DNA of 5,345 nucleotides from DATMXS01 sp035561355 (GCA_035561355.1 DATMXS010000286.1:1-5345); one strand, 5' to 3'; positions 1 through 5,345 are shown, counted from the stretch's first letter. Translations and numbers: made by a program. The notes: a model not told the origin generated them from the letters alone.

Positions 1-975
1 CTTAAGGCCGAACTCGGTCATCGCTACGAGTTTGACAACATCATCGGGCGCAGCGGCTCCATGCGCGAGATCTTCGAGACCATCGACCGGGTCGCCGCCA
101 CGCGCGCCACCGTTCTGCTGGCTGGCGAAACCGGCACAGGAAAGGACCTCATCGCCCGCGCCATCCACTTCCACTCACCACGGCGCGACCGCCCCTTCGT
201 CAAAATCAACTGCTCCGCGCTCCCGGAAAACCTCATGGAGAGCGAGTTGTTCGGCTACGAAAAAGGAGCCTTCACCGGAGCGAACGCCGCCAAGCCCGGG
301 AAGTTCGAGCAGGCCGATACCGGCACCGTCTTTCTCGACGAGATCGGCGATGTGCCCGCAAGTGTTCAGGTGAAGCTGCTCCGGATTCTCCAGGAGCGAG
401 AGTTCGAGCGCCTCGGCAGCAACAAGACCCGGCACATCGACGTCCGCATCATCGCAGCCACCAACGCTGACCTTCGCGCGGCGCTTGAACAGGGCACCTT
501 CCGTGAGGATCTCTATTATCGCCTCAACGTCGTACCCGTCGATATCCCTCCCTTGCGGGAACGCAAGGAAGACATTCCCTTCCTCGCCGAGCATTTCGTC
601 CGGCGTCTGGCGCCCGCCAACGGCAGCCCCGTCGAATCCATCAGCGAGGAAGCCATTCAGCGGCTCATGAGCTACCACTGGCCCGGAAACGTTCGCGAAC
701 TGGAAAACGTGATCGAGCGCAGCCTGGTGCTCTGCTCTGGAACGCGCCTGGAAGCCTCGGATATCCGGCTGGACACCTCTCCCCGCGCCCCTCGCGCGCA
801 GTCCGGCGGGCCCGTGTTCCTTCCCGAGGGGATGACCCTCGACGAATACGAGCAAGCGATTATCCGCGAGGCGCTCCGCCGCTCCGAAGGCAACAAGAGC
901 CACGCCGCGCGCCTCCTCGGCCTAACCCGGAACGCCTTGCGGTACCGCCTCACCCAAATGGGAATCGAGTCTTGA
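1..975 (+). CDS. Sigma-54-dependent transcriptional activator (NtrC-type), 5'-truncated by the window edge
   Basis: The frame is open from base 1, so the start and any N-terminal sensory domain (receiver, GAF or PAS) lie upstream. The visible part is a bacterial enhancer-binding protein that uses ATP hydrolysis to remodel RNA polymerase-sigma-54 for open-complex formation. Seen in order: a linker followed by NIIGRSGSM; Walker A GETGTGKD (124-147); the sigma-54-contacting loop GAFTGA (265-282), fully intact; Walker B VFLDEIGD (about 328-351); the sensor-I stretch RIIAATN; FREDLYYRLNVV and PLRERKEDI; the WPGNVRELENV sensor-II region; and a C-terminal Fis-type helix-turn-helix, GNKSHAARLLGLTRNALRYRL (about 889-951). 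The protein ends ten residues later at TGA 973-975. Every catalytic motif is present, so it should be an active ATPase. The NIIG linker resembles response-regulator members, but the sensory domain cannot be seen and the signal and targets are unknown. A candidate -24/-12 element lies just after its stop codon. Confidence 0.95.
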   Translation, partial: LKAELGHRYEFDNIIGRSGSMREIFETIDRVAATRATVLLAGETGTGKDLIARAIHFHSPRRDRPFVKINCSALPENLMESELFGYEKGAFTGANAAKPGKFEQADTGTVFLDEIGDVPASVQVKLLRILQEREFERLGSNKTRHIDVRIIAATNADLRAALEQGTFREDLYYRLNVVPVDIPPLRERKEDIPFLAEHFVRRLAPANGSPVESISEEAIQRLMSYHWPGNVRELENVIERSLVLCSGTRLEASDIRLDTSPRAPRAQSGGPVFLPEGMTLDEYEQAIIREALRRSEGNKSHAARLLGLTRNALRYRLTQMGIES

Positions 976-981
976 GGCGGC

Positions 982-997
982 TGGAACTCGCCTTCCA
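982..997 (+). promoter_or_regulatory. Candidate sigma-54 (-24/-12) promoter element
   Basis: The 16 bases TGGAACTCGCCTTCCA match 9 of the 11 fixed positions of TGGCAC-N5-TTGCA with the correct spacing. The mismatches are C to A in the -24 block and, more seriously, G to C in the normally invariant GC of the -12 block. The element lies 6 bases after the stop of a sigma-54 activator gene and about 145 bases before the ATPase start. The second mismatch could abolish function, so this is a weak call resting on position as much as on sequence. Confidence 0.25.
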
Positions 998-1096
998 GTA
1001 ATTTGTACAAACCGGATTTGGTCCGCTGGCATCCAAGAGGTAGAAGAAAGTTTTCTAGGGGATGCTGCGCGGCGGGGCTTTGGAACCCTGGGCCGC

Positions 1097-1103
1097 GGAG
1101 GGG
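1097..1103 (+). promoter_or_regulatory. Strong Shine-Dalgarno (GGAGGGG) ahead of in-frame TTG codons
   Basis: GGAGGGG is the best anti-16S match in the 976-1143 gap. It sits 4 bases before an in-frame TTG at 1108 and 7 bases before a second TTG at 1111 (6 and 9 bases from the GGAGG core). Both would extend the ATPase by about a dozen residues beyond ATG 1144. ATG 1144 itself has only a modest GAGAG (1131-1135) 8 bases upstream. The site therefore bears directly on the start choice of the next gene. An 11-bp palindrome, TTGCCCGGCAA (1111-1121), follows immediately. Confidence 0.4.
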
Positions 1104-1143
1104 TAAGTTGTTGCCCGGCAAGGCACGAACGAGAGCACCGGGG

Positions 1144-2253
1144 ATGATGCGGCCAGGGGACCGGCTCGATGCCAGCCTCTTGGGGCGGCCGGCTCAAGAG
1201 TTACAGACGTACCTGAGCGCTACCCTGGTCGGCCAGGAGGAGGCGATCACAGATATCGTGAACGCTTACCAGTTGCACGCCACGCGGATGACGGCTCAAG
1301 GGCGTCCGGTTGCGAACCTCCTATTTCTCGGCCCGACCGGTTCAGGCAAGACCCGCGCCGTCGAGGCCACTGCTGAAGGACTGCTCGGAAGCCCGCGCGC
1401 CATCCTTAAGGTGGATTGCGGCGAGTTTCAGCATAGCCACGAAATCGCGAAACTGATCGGCTCACCTCCGGGCTATCTCGGCCACCGCGAAACGCACCCA
1501 ATGCTCTCTCAGGAGGCATTGAGCCAGTACCATACCCAGCGGGTCCGGCTCAGTTTCTTGCTCTTCGACGAGATCGAGAAGGCCAGCGACGCGCTCTGGA
1601 ACCTCCTGCTCGGGATTCTGGATAAGGCGACGCTGACCCTCGGGGACGGCAGCCGTGTGGACTTCACCCAGACCATGATCTTTCTCACGAGCAATCTGGG
1701 CGTGGATTCGATGACGAGAATTCTCAGCCCCAAGCTAGGTTTCGTTCGGGAAACCGCCCCCGATGCAGGCGGCGCCCTCAACGGTAAGCTGACCACGGCG
1801 GGACTGGAAGCGGCACGGCGCAAATTCACGCCTGAATTCGTCAACCGCCTGGACAAAATCGTAGTCTTCAGGGCATTGGGCGACAGCGAGTTGCGCCGCG
1901 TGCTCGACATCGAACTCCGCATTGTTCAGGAGCGCGTCTTTCGTAGAGCCGAGATCGGTCCTTTTGTTTTCAGCGTCTCGGAGGCAGCCAAGGACGTTAT
2001 CCTGGCCCAGGGCACGGATGCCCGTTACGGCGCGCGGCATCTCAAGCGAGCAATTGATAGGCTGCTCATGCAGCCTATGGCGAACTTGATTGCTAGCGGC
2101 CAGATCCGCGCCGGCGATTGGATCCGGGCCGATTCCGATGCCAGCTCAGACGTGCTTGCGTTCTATCGCGATGCCGAGAGCATGACTGCCTACACCATGT
2201 CCGAAGTCGCCCGCGACGGCGGCGCCGGTGCCGCCTCGGCAGCCGCGGCCTGA
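1144..2253 (+). CDS. Single-ring ClpA/ClpB D2-like AAA+ ATPase (AAA_2 family)
   Basis: This is a 369-residue AAA+ unfoldase-type ATPase of the Clp/Hsp100 family, presumably cytoplasmic and hexameric, acting to unfold or remodel proteins. From ATG 1144 the visible motifs are: VGQEEAI (29-35); Walker A GPTGSGKT (63-70); pore loop GSPPGYLGH with Tyr111; Walker B LLFDEIEKA with Asp142-Glu143; sensor-1 LTSN (Asn184); arginine finger FTPEFVNRLD (Arg235); and a ClpB D2-small domain with sensor-2 YGARHLKRAI (Arg298). It corresponds to the second ring of ClpA/B/C alone: there is no Clp N-domain, first ring, ClpB middle coiled coil, or ClpX zinc finger. Residues 198-200 are LGF, where ClpA and ClpC carry their ClpP-docking IGL/VGF loop. 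The tail after about residue 340 is divergent and ends in Ala/Gly-rich GGAGAASAAAA. The start is uncertain: TTG 1108/1111 has a better ribosome site, and the frame stays open to TTG 1003, but residues before 1144 look non-coding. No clpP is in view. The family is certain; the substrate is unknown. Confidence 0.9.
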   Translation: MMRPGDRLDASLLGRPAQELQTYLSATLVGQEEAITDIVNAYQLHATRMTAQGRPVANLLFLGPTGSGKTRAVEATAEGLLGSPRAILKVDCGEFQHSHEIAKLIGSPPGYLGHRETHPMLSQEALSQYHTQRVRLSFLLFDEIEKASDALWNLLLGILDKATLTLGDGSRVDFTQTMIFLTSNLGVDSMTRILSPKLGFVRETAPDAGGALNGKLTTAGLEAARRKFTPEFVNRLDKIVVFRALGDSELRRVLDIELRIVQERVFRRAEIGPFVFSVSEAAKDVILAQGTDARYGARHLKRAIDRLLMQPMANLIASGQIRAGDWIRADSDASSDVLAFYRDAESMTAYTMSEVARDGGAGAASAAAA

Positions 2254-2264
2254 CCGCCTGCCCC

Positions 2265-2684
2265 TCAGTCCTCCGCGAGGCCGAAGTTCCGCCAATACTT
2301 GCGCGGCAACCGCACGCGGCGGAAATCCCGCCCGATGAACATGTGCCGCGTCTCTCCGGTCGCCAGCAACCGCCCGTCCGCCCCCCGGCGCATTTCGTAC
2401 CCGAACCGGCAGACTCGCGTGGTCGCTTCTTCCAGCCAGGTCTTCACGATCACTTCGTCGTCAAACCGCGCCGGCGAGACGTACCGGCAGTGGGCCTCGA
2501 TCACAGCCAGCAGCACCCCGTCCTCCCGTTCCATATCGCCGTAATCGAACCCGACGGTCTTGCAGAACTCCACGCGTCCTACCTCCATCCAGACGATGTA
2601 GTTCGCGTAGTACACTACCCCCATCTGATCCGTTTCCGCGTAGCGGGCGCGCAGCCGCGCTTCCGAGTAGTGATCGTTCACCAT
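2265..2684 (-). CDS. YbgC/FadM-like acyl-CoA thioesterase (4HBT hotdog fold)
   Basis: A 139-residue protein, the usual size for this family, which hydrolyses acyl-CoA (or acyl-ACP) thioesters in the cytoplasm as a hotdog-fold oligomer. The diagnostic active-site segment YAETDQMGVVYYANY spans residues 15-29; Asp19 is the expected catalytic acid of the 4-hydroxybenzoyl-CoA thioesterase family, followed by the central-helix segment IVWMEVGRVEF. The second conserved block, HCRYVSPARFDDEVIVKTW, begins near residue 65. The C-terminus (MFIGRDFRRVRLPRKYW) is basic and aromatic. I chose ATG 2684 because the conserved fold begins about ten residues later and a good -10 hexamer lies just upstream. ATG 2729 would add 15 residues with weaker third-position GC and no clear ribosome site, and GTG 2681 is also possible. 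The gene converges on the ATPase gene (11-bp gap) and diverges from the phosphorylase gene. The natural substrate cannot be read from the sequence. YbgC relatives are often near tol-pal genes; none are seen here. Confidence 0.92.
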   Translation of the reverse strand: MVNDHYSEARLRARYAETDQMGVVYYANYIVWMEVGRVEFCKTVGFDYGDMEREDGVLLAVIEAHCRYVSPARFDDEVIVKTWLEEATTRVCRFGYEMRRGADGRLLATGETRHMFIGRDFRRVRLPRKYWRNFGLAED

Positions 2685-2780
2685 CCTCACGGAGTATACC
2701 GAACCGTCTGGTACCCTCTCATAAATCATTGGAACGTCTTTACTTTCCCTGTAACTCGATGTTAGGCTAGGGTTTCGAAA
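2685..2780 (+). other. Divergent intergenic control region between thioesterase and phosphorylase genes
   Basis: This 96-bp stretch is visibly richer in A and T than the flanking genes and separates two divergent start codons, so it must hold signals for both. On the plus strand I find no convincing -35/-10 pair for the nucleoside operon: TTTACT (2739-2744) with TAGGCT (2763-2768) is possible but leaves little leader. The only ribosome-site candidate for the phosphorylase is TAGGG (2768-2772), 8 bases before ATG 2781. A perfect 8-bp palindrome, TTTCGAAA (2773-2780), abuts that ATG. No clear operator for a known nucleoside repressor (DeoR, CytR) could be recognised. Confidence 0.5.
2693..2722 (-). 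promoter_or_regulatory. Candidate sigma-70-type promoter for the thioesterase gene
   Basis: On the minus strand, ATGAGA (2722-2717, 4 of 6 to TTGACA) is followed after 18 bases by TATACT (2698-2693, 5 of 6 to TATAAT). Initiation about 7 bases downstream would fall at 2687-2686, only two or three bases before ATG 2684, giving an essentially leaderless message. It lies inside the alternative N-terminal extension from ATG 2729, so the promoter and that longer start exclude each other. The call is by eye only. Confidence 0.3.
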
Positions 2781-4085
2781 ATGCGCACAGTCGATCTCAT
2801 CCGCCGCAAGCGGGACGGCGAGGAACTGAACCCGCAAGAGATCACGTGGCTTGTGGAAAGCTACACACGGGGCGAAATCCCCGATTACCAGATGTCGGCG
2901 TTCCTGATGGCCACGTTTTACAGCGGCATGTCCGACCGCGAGGTCAGCACTCTCACTGACTGCATGCTGCGGTCCGGCGAGACGTTGGACCTCTCGGACA
3001 TTCCGGGCATAAAGGTGGACAAGCACTCCACCGGAGGCGTGGGCGACAAGACCAGCCTCATTGCCGCGCCGCTAGCGGCAGCCGCCGGCGTTGTCGTTCC
3101 CATGATTTCCGGCCGCGGCCTCGGCCATACCGGCGGAACGCTCGACAAGTTGGAAGCCATTCCCGGCTTCCGCACCAACTTATCTATTGATGAGTTCCGG
3201 GCACAGTTGCAGTCGCTGGGCTTGGCGTTCATCGGCCAGAGCGAGCAGGTCGCCCCGGCAGATGGCAAGCTTTACGGCTTGCGCGACAGCACCGCGACGG
3301 TCGAATCCATTCCGCTGATCGCGTCCTCCATCATGTCCAAGAAGCTCGCCGCGGGCCTGGATGCGCTGGTGCTCGACGTCAAAGTCGGCTCGGGTGCGTT
3401 CATGAAGCGGCAGGTAGATGCCCGCAGGCTCGCCCAAATGATGGTGGGCATCGGGCGGCGTATGGACAAGCGTGTCCTGGCGCTCATCACCGACATGAAC
3501 CAGCCGCTGGGCTTCGCGATTGGCAATGCGCTCGAAGTGATGGAGGTTTCCCAGACCCTTCAGAACGTCGGCCCGACCGATCTCACCCGGCTCTCCCTCG
3601 AAATCGCCGCCCGCATGATCCACCTCGGGAAAGTGGCGGAGACCATTGATGAAGCGCGTGACATCGCGCAGCGGCGTCTGCTGGACGGCTCGGGCTATAG
3701 GAAGTTCAGGGAAGTGATCCAGGCCCAGGGCGGAAATCCGCAGGTGCTGGATCGCTTCGATCTGCTGCCGAACGCGACAGGAGTACGAGAGATCACCAGC
3801 CCCCGCGCGGGGTTCATCTCCAGGATCGCAGCGCAGGACATCGGCGCCGCCTCCAGCATGATCGGCGCGGGACGCGACACCAAGGACGACACAATCGATC
3901 CCGCGGTGGGGGTGATCCTCGAAGTCAAGGTCGGCGAGAAAGTGGAGGCGGGCTCGGTCCTCTGCCGCATCTATTACACCGGCGACGAGCGGCTGGATGA
4001 CGCCGCATCGATCGTTGAAGATGCCTTCCACATTTCGACGCATGCTCCGGATGAGCGCGAATTGATCCTGGAAGTGGTCGGCTAA
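2781..4085 (+). CDS. deoA: Thymidine phosphorylase / pyrimidine-nucleoside phosphorylase
   Basis: A 434-residue cytoplasmic enzyme that cleaves pyrimidine (deoxy)nucleosides with phosphate to free base and (deoxy)ribose-1-phosphate. Its length matches Bacillus Pdp (about 433). Visible parts: an N-terminal helical domain (DLIRRKRDGEEL, IPDYQMSAFLMA); the phosphate-binding segment DKHSTGGVGDKTSL (80-93, with Lys81 and Ser83); the family signature SGRGLGHTGGTLDKLE (110-125); base-binding Arg168 (LYGLRD), Ser183 and Lys187 (ASSIMSKK); DVKVGSGAFMK (199-209); and a C-terminal PYNP_C domain (about 345-434; GAGRDTKDD, VGVILEVKVGEKVEAG). All key residues are present. Residue 108 is Met in PMISGRGL, as in E. 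coli DeoA, whereas Bacillus Pdp has Lys there. Thymidine/deoxyuridine preference is therefore inferred, although the N-terminus and several blocks look Pdp-like. pdp is the alternative symbol. It heads an operon with the transporter 10 bp downstream. The only plausible ribosome site is TAGGG, 8 bases before ATG. Confidence 0.95.
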   Translation: MRTVDLIRRKRDGEELNPQEITWLVESYTRGEIPDYQMSAFLMATFYSGMSDREVSTLTDCMLRSGETLDLSDIPGIKVDKHSTGGVGDKTSLIAAPLAAAAGVVVPMISGRGLGHTGGTLDKLEAIPGFRTNLSIDEFRAQLQSLGLAFIGQSEQVAPADGKLYGLRDSTATVESIPLIASSIMSKKLAAGLDALVLDVKVGSGAFMKRQVDARRLAQMMVGIGRRMDKRVLALITDMNQPLGFAIGNALEVMEVSQTLQNVGPTDLTRLSLEIAARMIHLGKVAETIDEARDIAQRRLLDGSGYRKFREVIQAQGGNPQVLDRFDLLPNATGVREITSPRAGFISRIAAQDIGAASSMIGAGRDTKDDTIDPAVGVILEVKVGEKVEAGSVLCRIYYTGDERLDDAASIVEDAFHISTHAPDERELILEVVG

Positions 4086-4095
4086 GCCGATTTGT

Positions 4096-5319
4096 ATGGG
4101 GCGTTTCACCGGCCTGCTCGGCCTGGTCGCAGTTCTTGCCGCGGCCTATCTGTTTTCGTCGAACCGCCGGGCGATCCGCCCCCGCGTTTTGCTGTGGGGC
4201 CTCGGCCTCCAGTTCGCCTTCGCTTTCCTGGTCCTCAAAACGGGCTTTGGCCGCATCTTTGAAGCCGCCTCCGTCGCAGTGAATGCCATGCTGGGATACG
4301 CGGAGGCCGGTTCGAACTTTGTCTTCGGCCCGCTCGGCGTGAAGTCCGGACCCTTCGGTGTCGTCTTCGCCTTTCAAGTTCTCCCCATTGTCATCTTCAT
4401 CGCCTCGTTCTTCGCCATCCTGTATTACCTCGGAGTGATGCAGGTCGTGATCCGCGCCATGGCTGTCGTCATGCAGCGCGTCATGGGAGCCAGCGGCGCC
4501 GAGTCCACAAACGTTGCTGCCAGCATCTTCATGGGCCAGACTGAAGCGCCGCTTACCATTCGGCCTTTCATCCCGCGCCTCACGCAATCCGAACTCTTCA
4601 CAGTCATGACCAGCGGCATGGCCCACGTCTCCGGAGCCGTGATGGCCGCTTACGTCAAGATCGCGGGCGTGGACATCAAGCATCTGCTCACCGCGGTCAT
4701 CATGACCGCACCGGCCACCATCATGCTGGCGAAGATGCTCATCCCCGAAACGGGGAAGCCCGAAACAGCCGGCAAGGTCGAAATCAAGGTGGAAAAGCCG
4801 GGTGTCAATATCATCGACGCGGCCGCACGCGGTGCATCCGACGGCGTCATGCTCGCCATCAACATCGCAGGCATGCTGATCGCCTTCCTTGCGCTCATCG
4901 CCATGGTGAACGGCATTCTCGGCTGGGTCAACACGCTGCCCGGCATGGCGTGGCTTCCGCCCTCGCTGGAGCGTATCTTCGGCTTTGTGTTCGCACCCAT
5001 CGCCTGGATTCTCGGAGTCTCCTGGAAAGACGCATCCGCCATCGGCAACCTGCTTGGCACGCGCCTCGTGCTGAACGAGTTCGTCGCGTTCCTCCAACTT
5101 GGTCCCATGAAGGATCAGCTCGATCCGCGATCGTTCACCATCGCGACATACGCGCTCTGCGGGTTTGCGAACTTCAGTTCAATCGCCATTCAGATCGGCG
5201 GAATCGGCAGCCTCGCGCCGGAGCGTAAGAGCGACCTGGCCCGACTCGGCCTGCGGGCCGTCGCCGCGGGCACAATGGCGAATATGATGTCCGCCGCCAT
5301 TGCGGGCATCCTGCTATGA
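4096..5319 (+). CDS. nupC: Concentrative nucleoside transporter (CNT/NupC family)
   Basis: A 407-residue inner-membrane protein of the CNT family, which imports nucleosides by cation symport. It is close in layout to Vibrio cholerae CNT (vcCNT). Visible parts: hydrophobic segments near residues 4-20, 31-48 and 88-112; hairpin-1 substrate motif GQTEAPL (147-153); TQSELF (163-168); the TM4 region MAHVSGAVMAAY (175-186); a charged cytosolic-type loop (about 216-236); IIDAAARGASDGVMLAINI (239-257); LNEFVAF (326-332) with Glu328; and CGFANFSSIAIQIGGIGSLAP (355-375) with Phe357, Asn359 and Ser362. These match the vcCNT nucleoside-binding residues Gln154, Thr155, Glu156, Glu332, Phe366, Asn368 and Ser371. 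The loop between Glu328 and Phe357 is about five residues shorter than in vcCNT. Two positions equivalent to sodium ligands differ (Ser143 for Asn, His177 for Ser), so cation use is uncertain. The gene starts 10 bp after the phosphorylase stop with no clear ribosome site, which suggests translational coupling. The symbol is by family only. Confidence 0.93.
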   Translation: MGRFTGLLGLVAVLAAAYLFSSNRRAIRPRVLLWGLGLQFAFAFLVLKTGFGRIFEAASVAVNAMLGYAEAGSNFVFGPLGVKSGPFGVVFAFQVLPIVIFIASFFAILYYLGVMQVVIRAMAVVMQRVMGASGAESTNVAASIFMGQTEAPLTIRPFIPRLTQSELFTVMTSGMAHVSGAVMAAYVKIAGVDIKHLLTAVIMTAPATIMLAKMLIPETGKPETAGKVEIKVEKPGVNIIDAAARGASDGVMLAINIAGMLIAFLALIAMVNGILGWVNTLPGMAWLPPSLERIFGFVFAPIAWILGVSWKDASAIGNLLGTRLVLNEFVAFLQLGPMKDQLDPRSFTIATYALCGFANFSSIAIQIGGIGSLAPERKSDLARLGLRAVAAGTMANMMSAAIAGILL

Positions 5320-5345
5320 ACCTGATCGACGATGCGGCCTTCTTC
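5316..5345 (+). CDS. Start of a further gene in the nucleoside operon (3'-truncated by the window edge)
   Basis: ATG 5316 overlaps the transporter stop in the classic ATGA arrangement and stays open to the window end, giving MNLIDDAAFF. The overlap, same strand and operon position make a real, translationally coupled gene likely. Ten residues cannot identify it. The spacing resembles the N-terminus of PunA-type purine nucleoside phosphorylases (an acidic residue, then AA.F.), and such a gene would complete the salvage set, but cytidine deaminase, deoxyribose-phosphate aldolase or an unrelated gene cannot be excluded. Confidence 0.55.
   Translation, partial: MNLIDDAAFF

Noticed and set aside
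175..903. Long open frame on the minus strand opposite the sigma-54 activator
   Set aside because: It is antisense to a gene with every catalytic motif intact, and its product has no recognisable motif. Such frames are expected opposite GC-rich genes.
1027..1042. TGGCATCCAAGAGGTA as a second sigma-54 element
   Set aside because: The -24 block is good but the -12 block (AGGTA in place of TTGCA) fails.
1085..1104. CCCT...AGGGG inverted repeat as a terminator for the activator gene
   Set aside because: The stem is only four pairs with an unpaired middle and there is no T-run after it.
1003..1107. N-terminal extension of the ATPase to TTG 1003
   Set aside because: The extra residues are a basic, Arg/Gly/Trp/Cys-rich stretch with no family resemblance, and no ribosome site precedes TTG 1003. 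The TTGTACAA palindrome there could be a regulatory site but has no supporting context.
2118..2765. Plus-strand frame across the thioesterase gene
   Set aside because: It is an Arg/Pro/His-rich shadow overlapping the end of the ATPase and the antisense of a clearly conserved enzyme.
2730..3026. N-terminal extension of the thioesterase frame up to 3026
   Set aside because: It would run through the divergent promoter region and into the conserved start of the phosphorylase gene, and the thioesterase fold is complete without it.
3925..5097. 390-codon minus-strand frame opposite the transporter (and another at 3180-4109 opposite the phosphorylase)
   Set aside because: The products are rich in His, Asp, Glu and Gly, as expected from reverse-complemented GC-rich membrane and enzyme genes. 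The plus-strand proteins are clearly the real ones.
1..5345. tRNA, rRNA, CRISPR array, insertion sequence, attachment site or riboswitch
   Set aside because: No spaced direct repeats, transposase motifs, terminal inverted repeats or RNA-gene-like stretches were seen. The window is almost entirely protein-coding, with no gap over 170 bp.

Overview
This window is GC-rich bacterial DNA with short gaps between genes and strong G/C preference at third codon positions. Nothing in it identifies the organism outright. The mix of genes (NtrC-type sigma-54 activator, a small ClpA/B-like ATPase, YbgC-type thioesterase, GC-rich pyrimidine phosphorylase and a CNT nucleoside transporter) would fit Acidobacteriota or a similar GC-rich Gram-negative soil lineage. 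That is an impression, not a demonstrated assignment.

Layout: (1) 1-975, plus strand, the AAA+ and Fis-type DNA-binding parts of a sigma-54-dependent activator whose N-terminal sensory domain lies outside the window. (2) 976-1143, a short gap with a near-consensus -24/-12 (sigma-54) element and a strong Shine-Dalgarno sequence. (3) 1144-2253, plus strand, a complete single-ring ClpA/ClpB D2-like AAA+ ATPase without the Clp N-domain or first AAA ring. (4) 2265-2684, minus strand, a YbgC-like hotdog acyl-CoA thioesterase, tail to tail with the ATPase (11 bp apart). (5) 2685-2780, a compact divergent control region. (6) 2781-4085, plus strand, thymidine/pyrimidine-nucleoside phosphorylase. (7) 4096-5319, plus strand, a concentrative nucleoside transporter. 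(8) From 5316, the first ten codons of another gene that overlaps the transporter stop by ATGA.

Functionally, the right half is a nucleoside scavenging operon. The CNT transporter imports (deoxy)nucleosides and the phosphorylase splits them into free base and (deoxy)ribose-1-phosphate. The coupled third gene probably handles a further salvage step. The left half couples a regulator to a protein-remodelling ATPase only by adjacency; a shared function is unproven.

I see no phage, insertion sequence, CRISPR, rRNA or tRNA. The most informative oddities are at residue level: the transporter has changed residues at the known sodium site, the phosphorylase carries the Met typical of thymidine-specific enzymes in a Pdp-like frame, and the small Clp ATPase has an LGF tripeptide where ClpA/ClpC carry their ClpP-docking loop. 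No wholly new system is evident.
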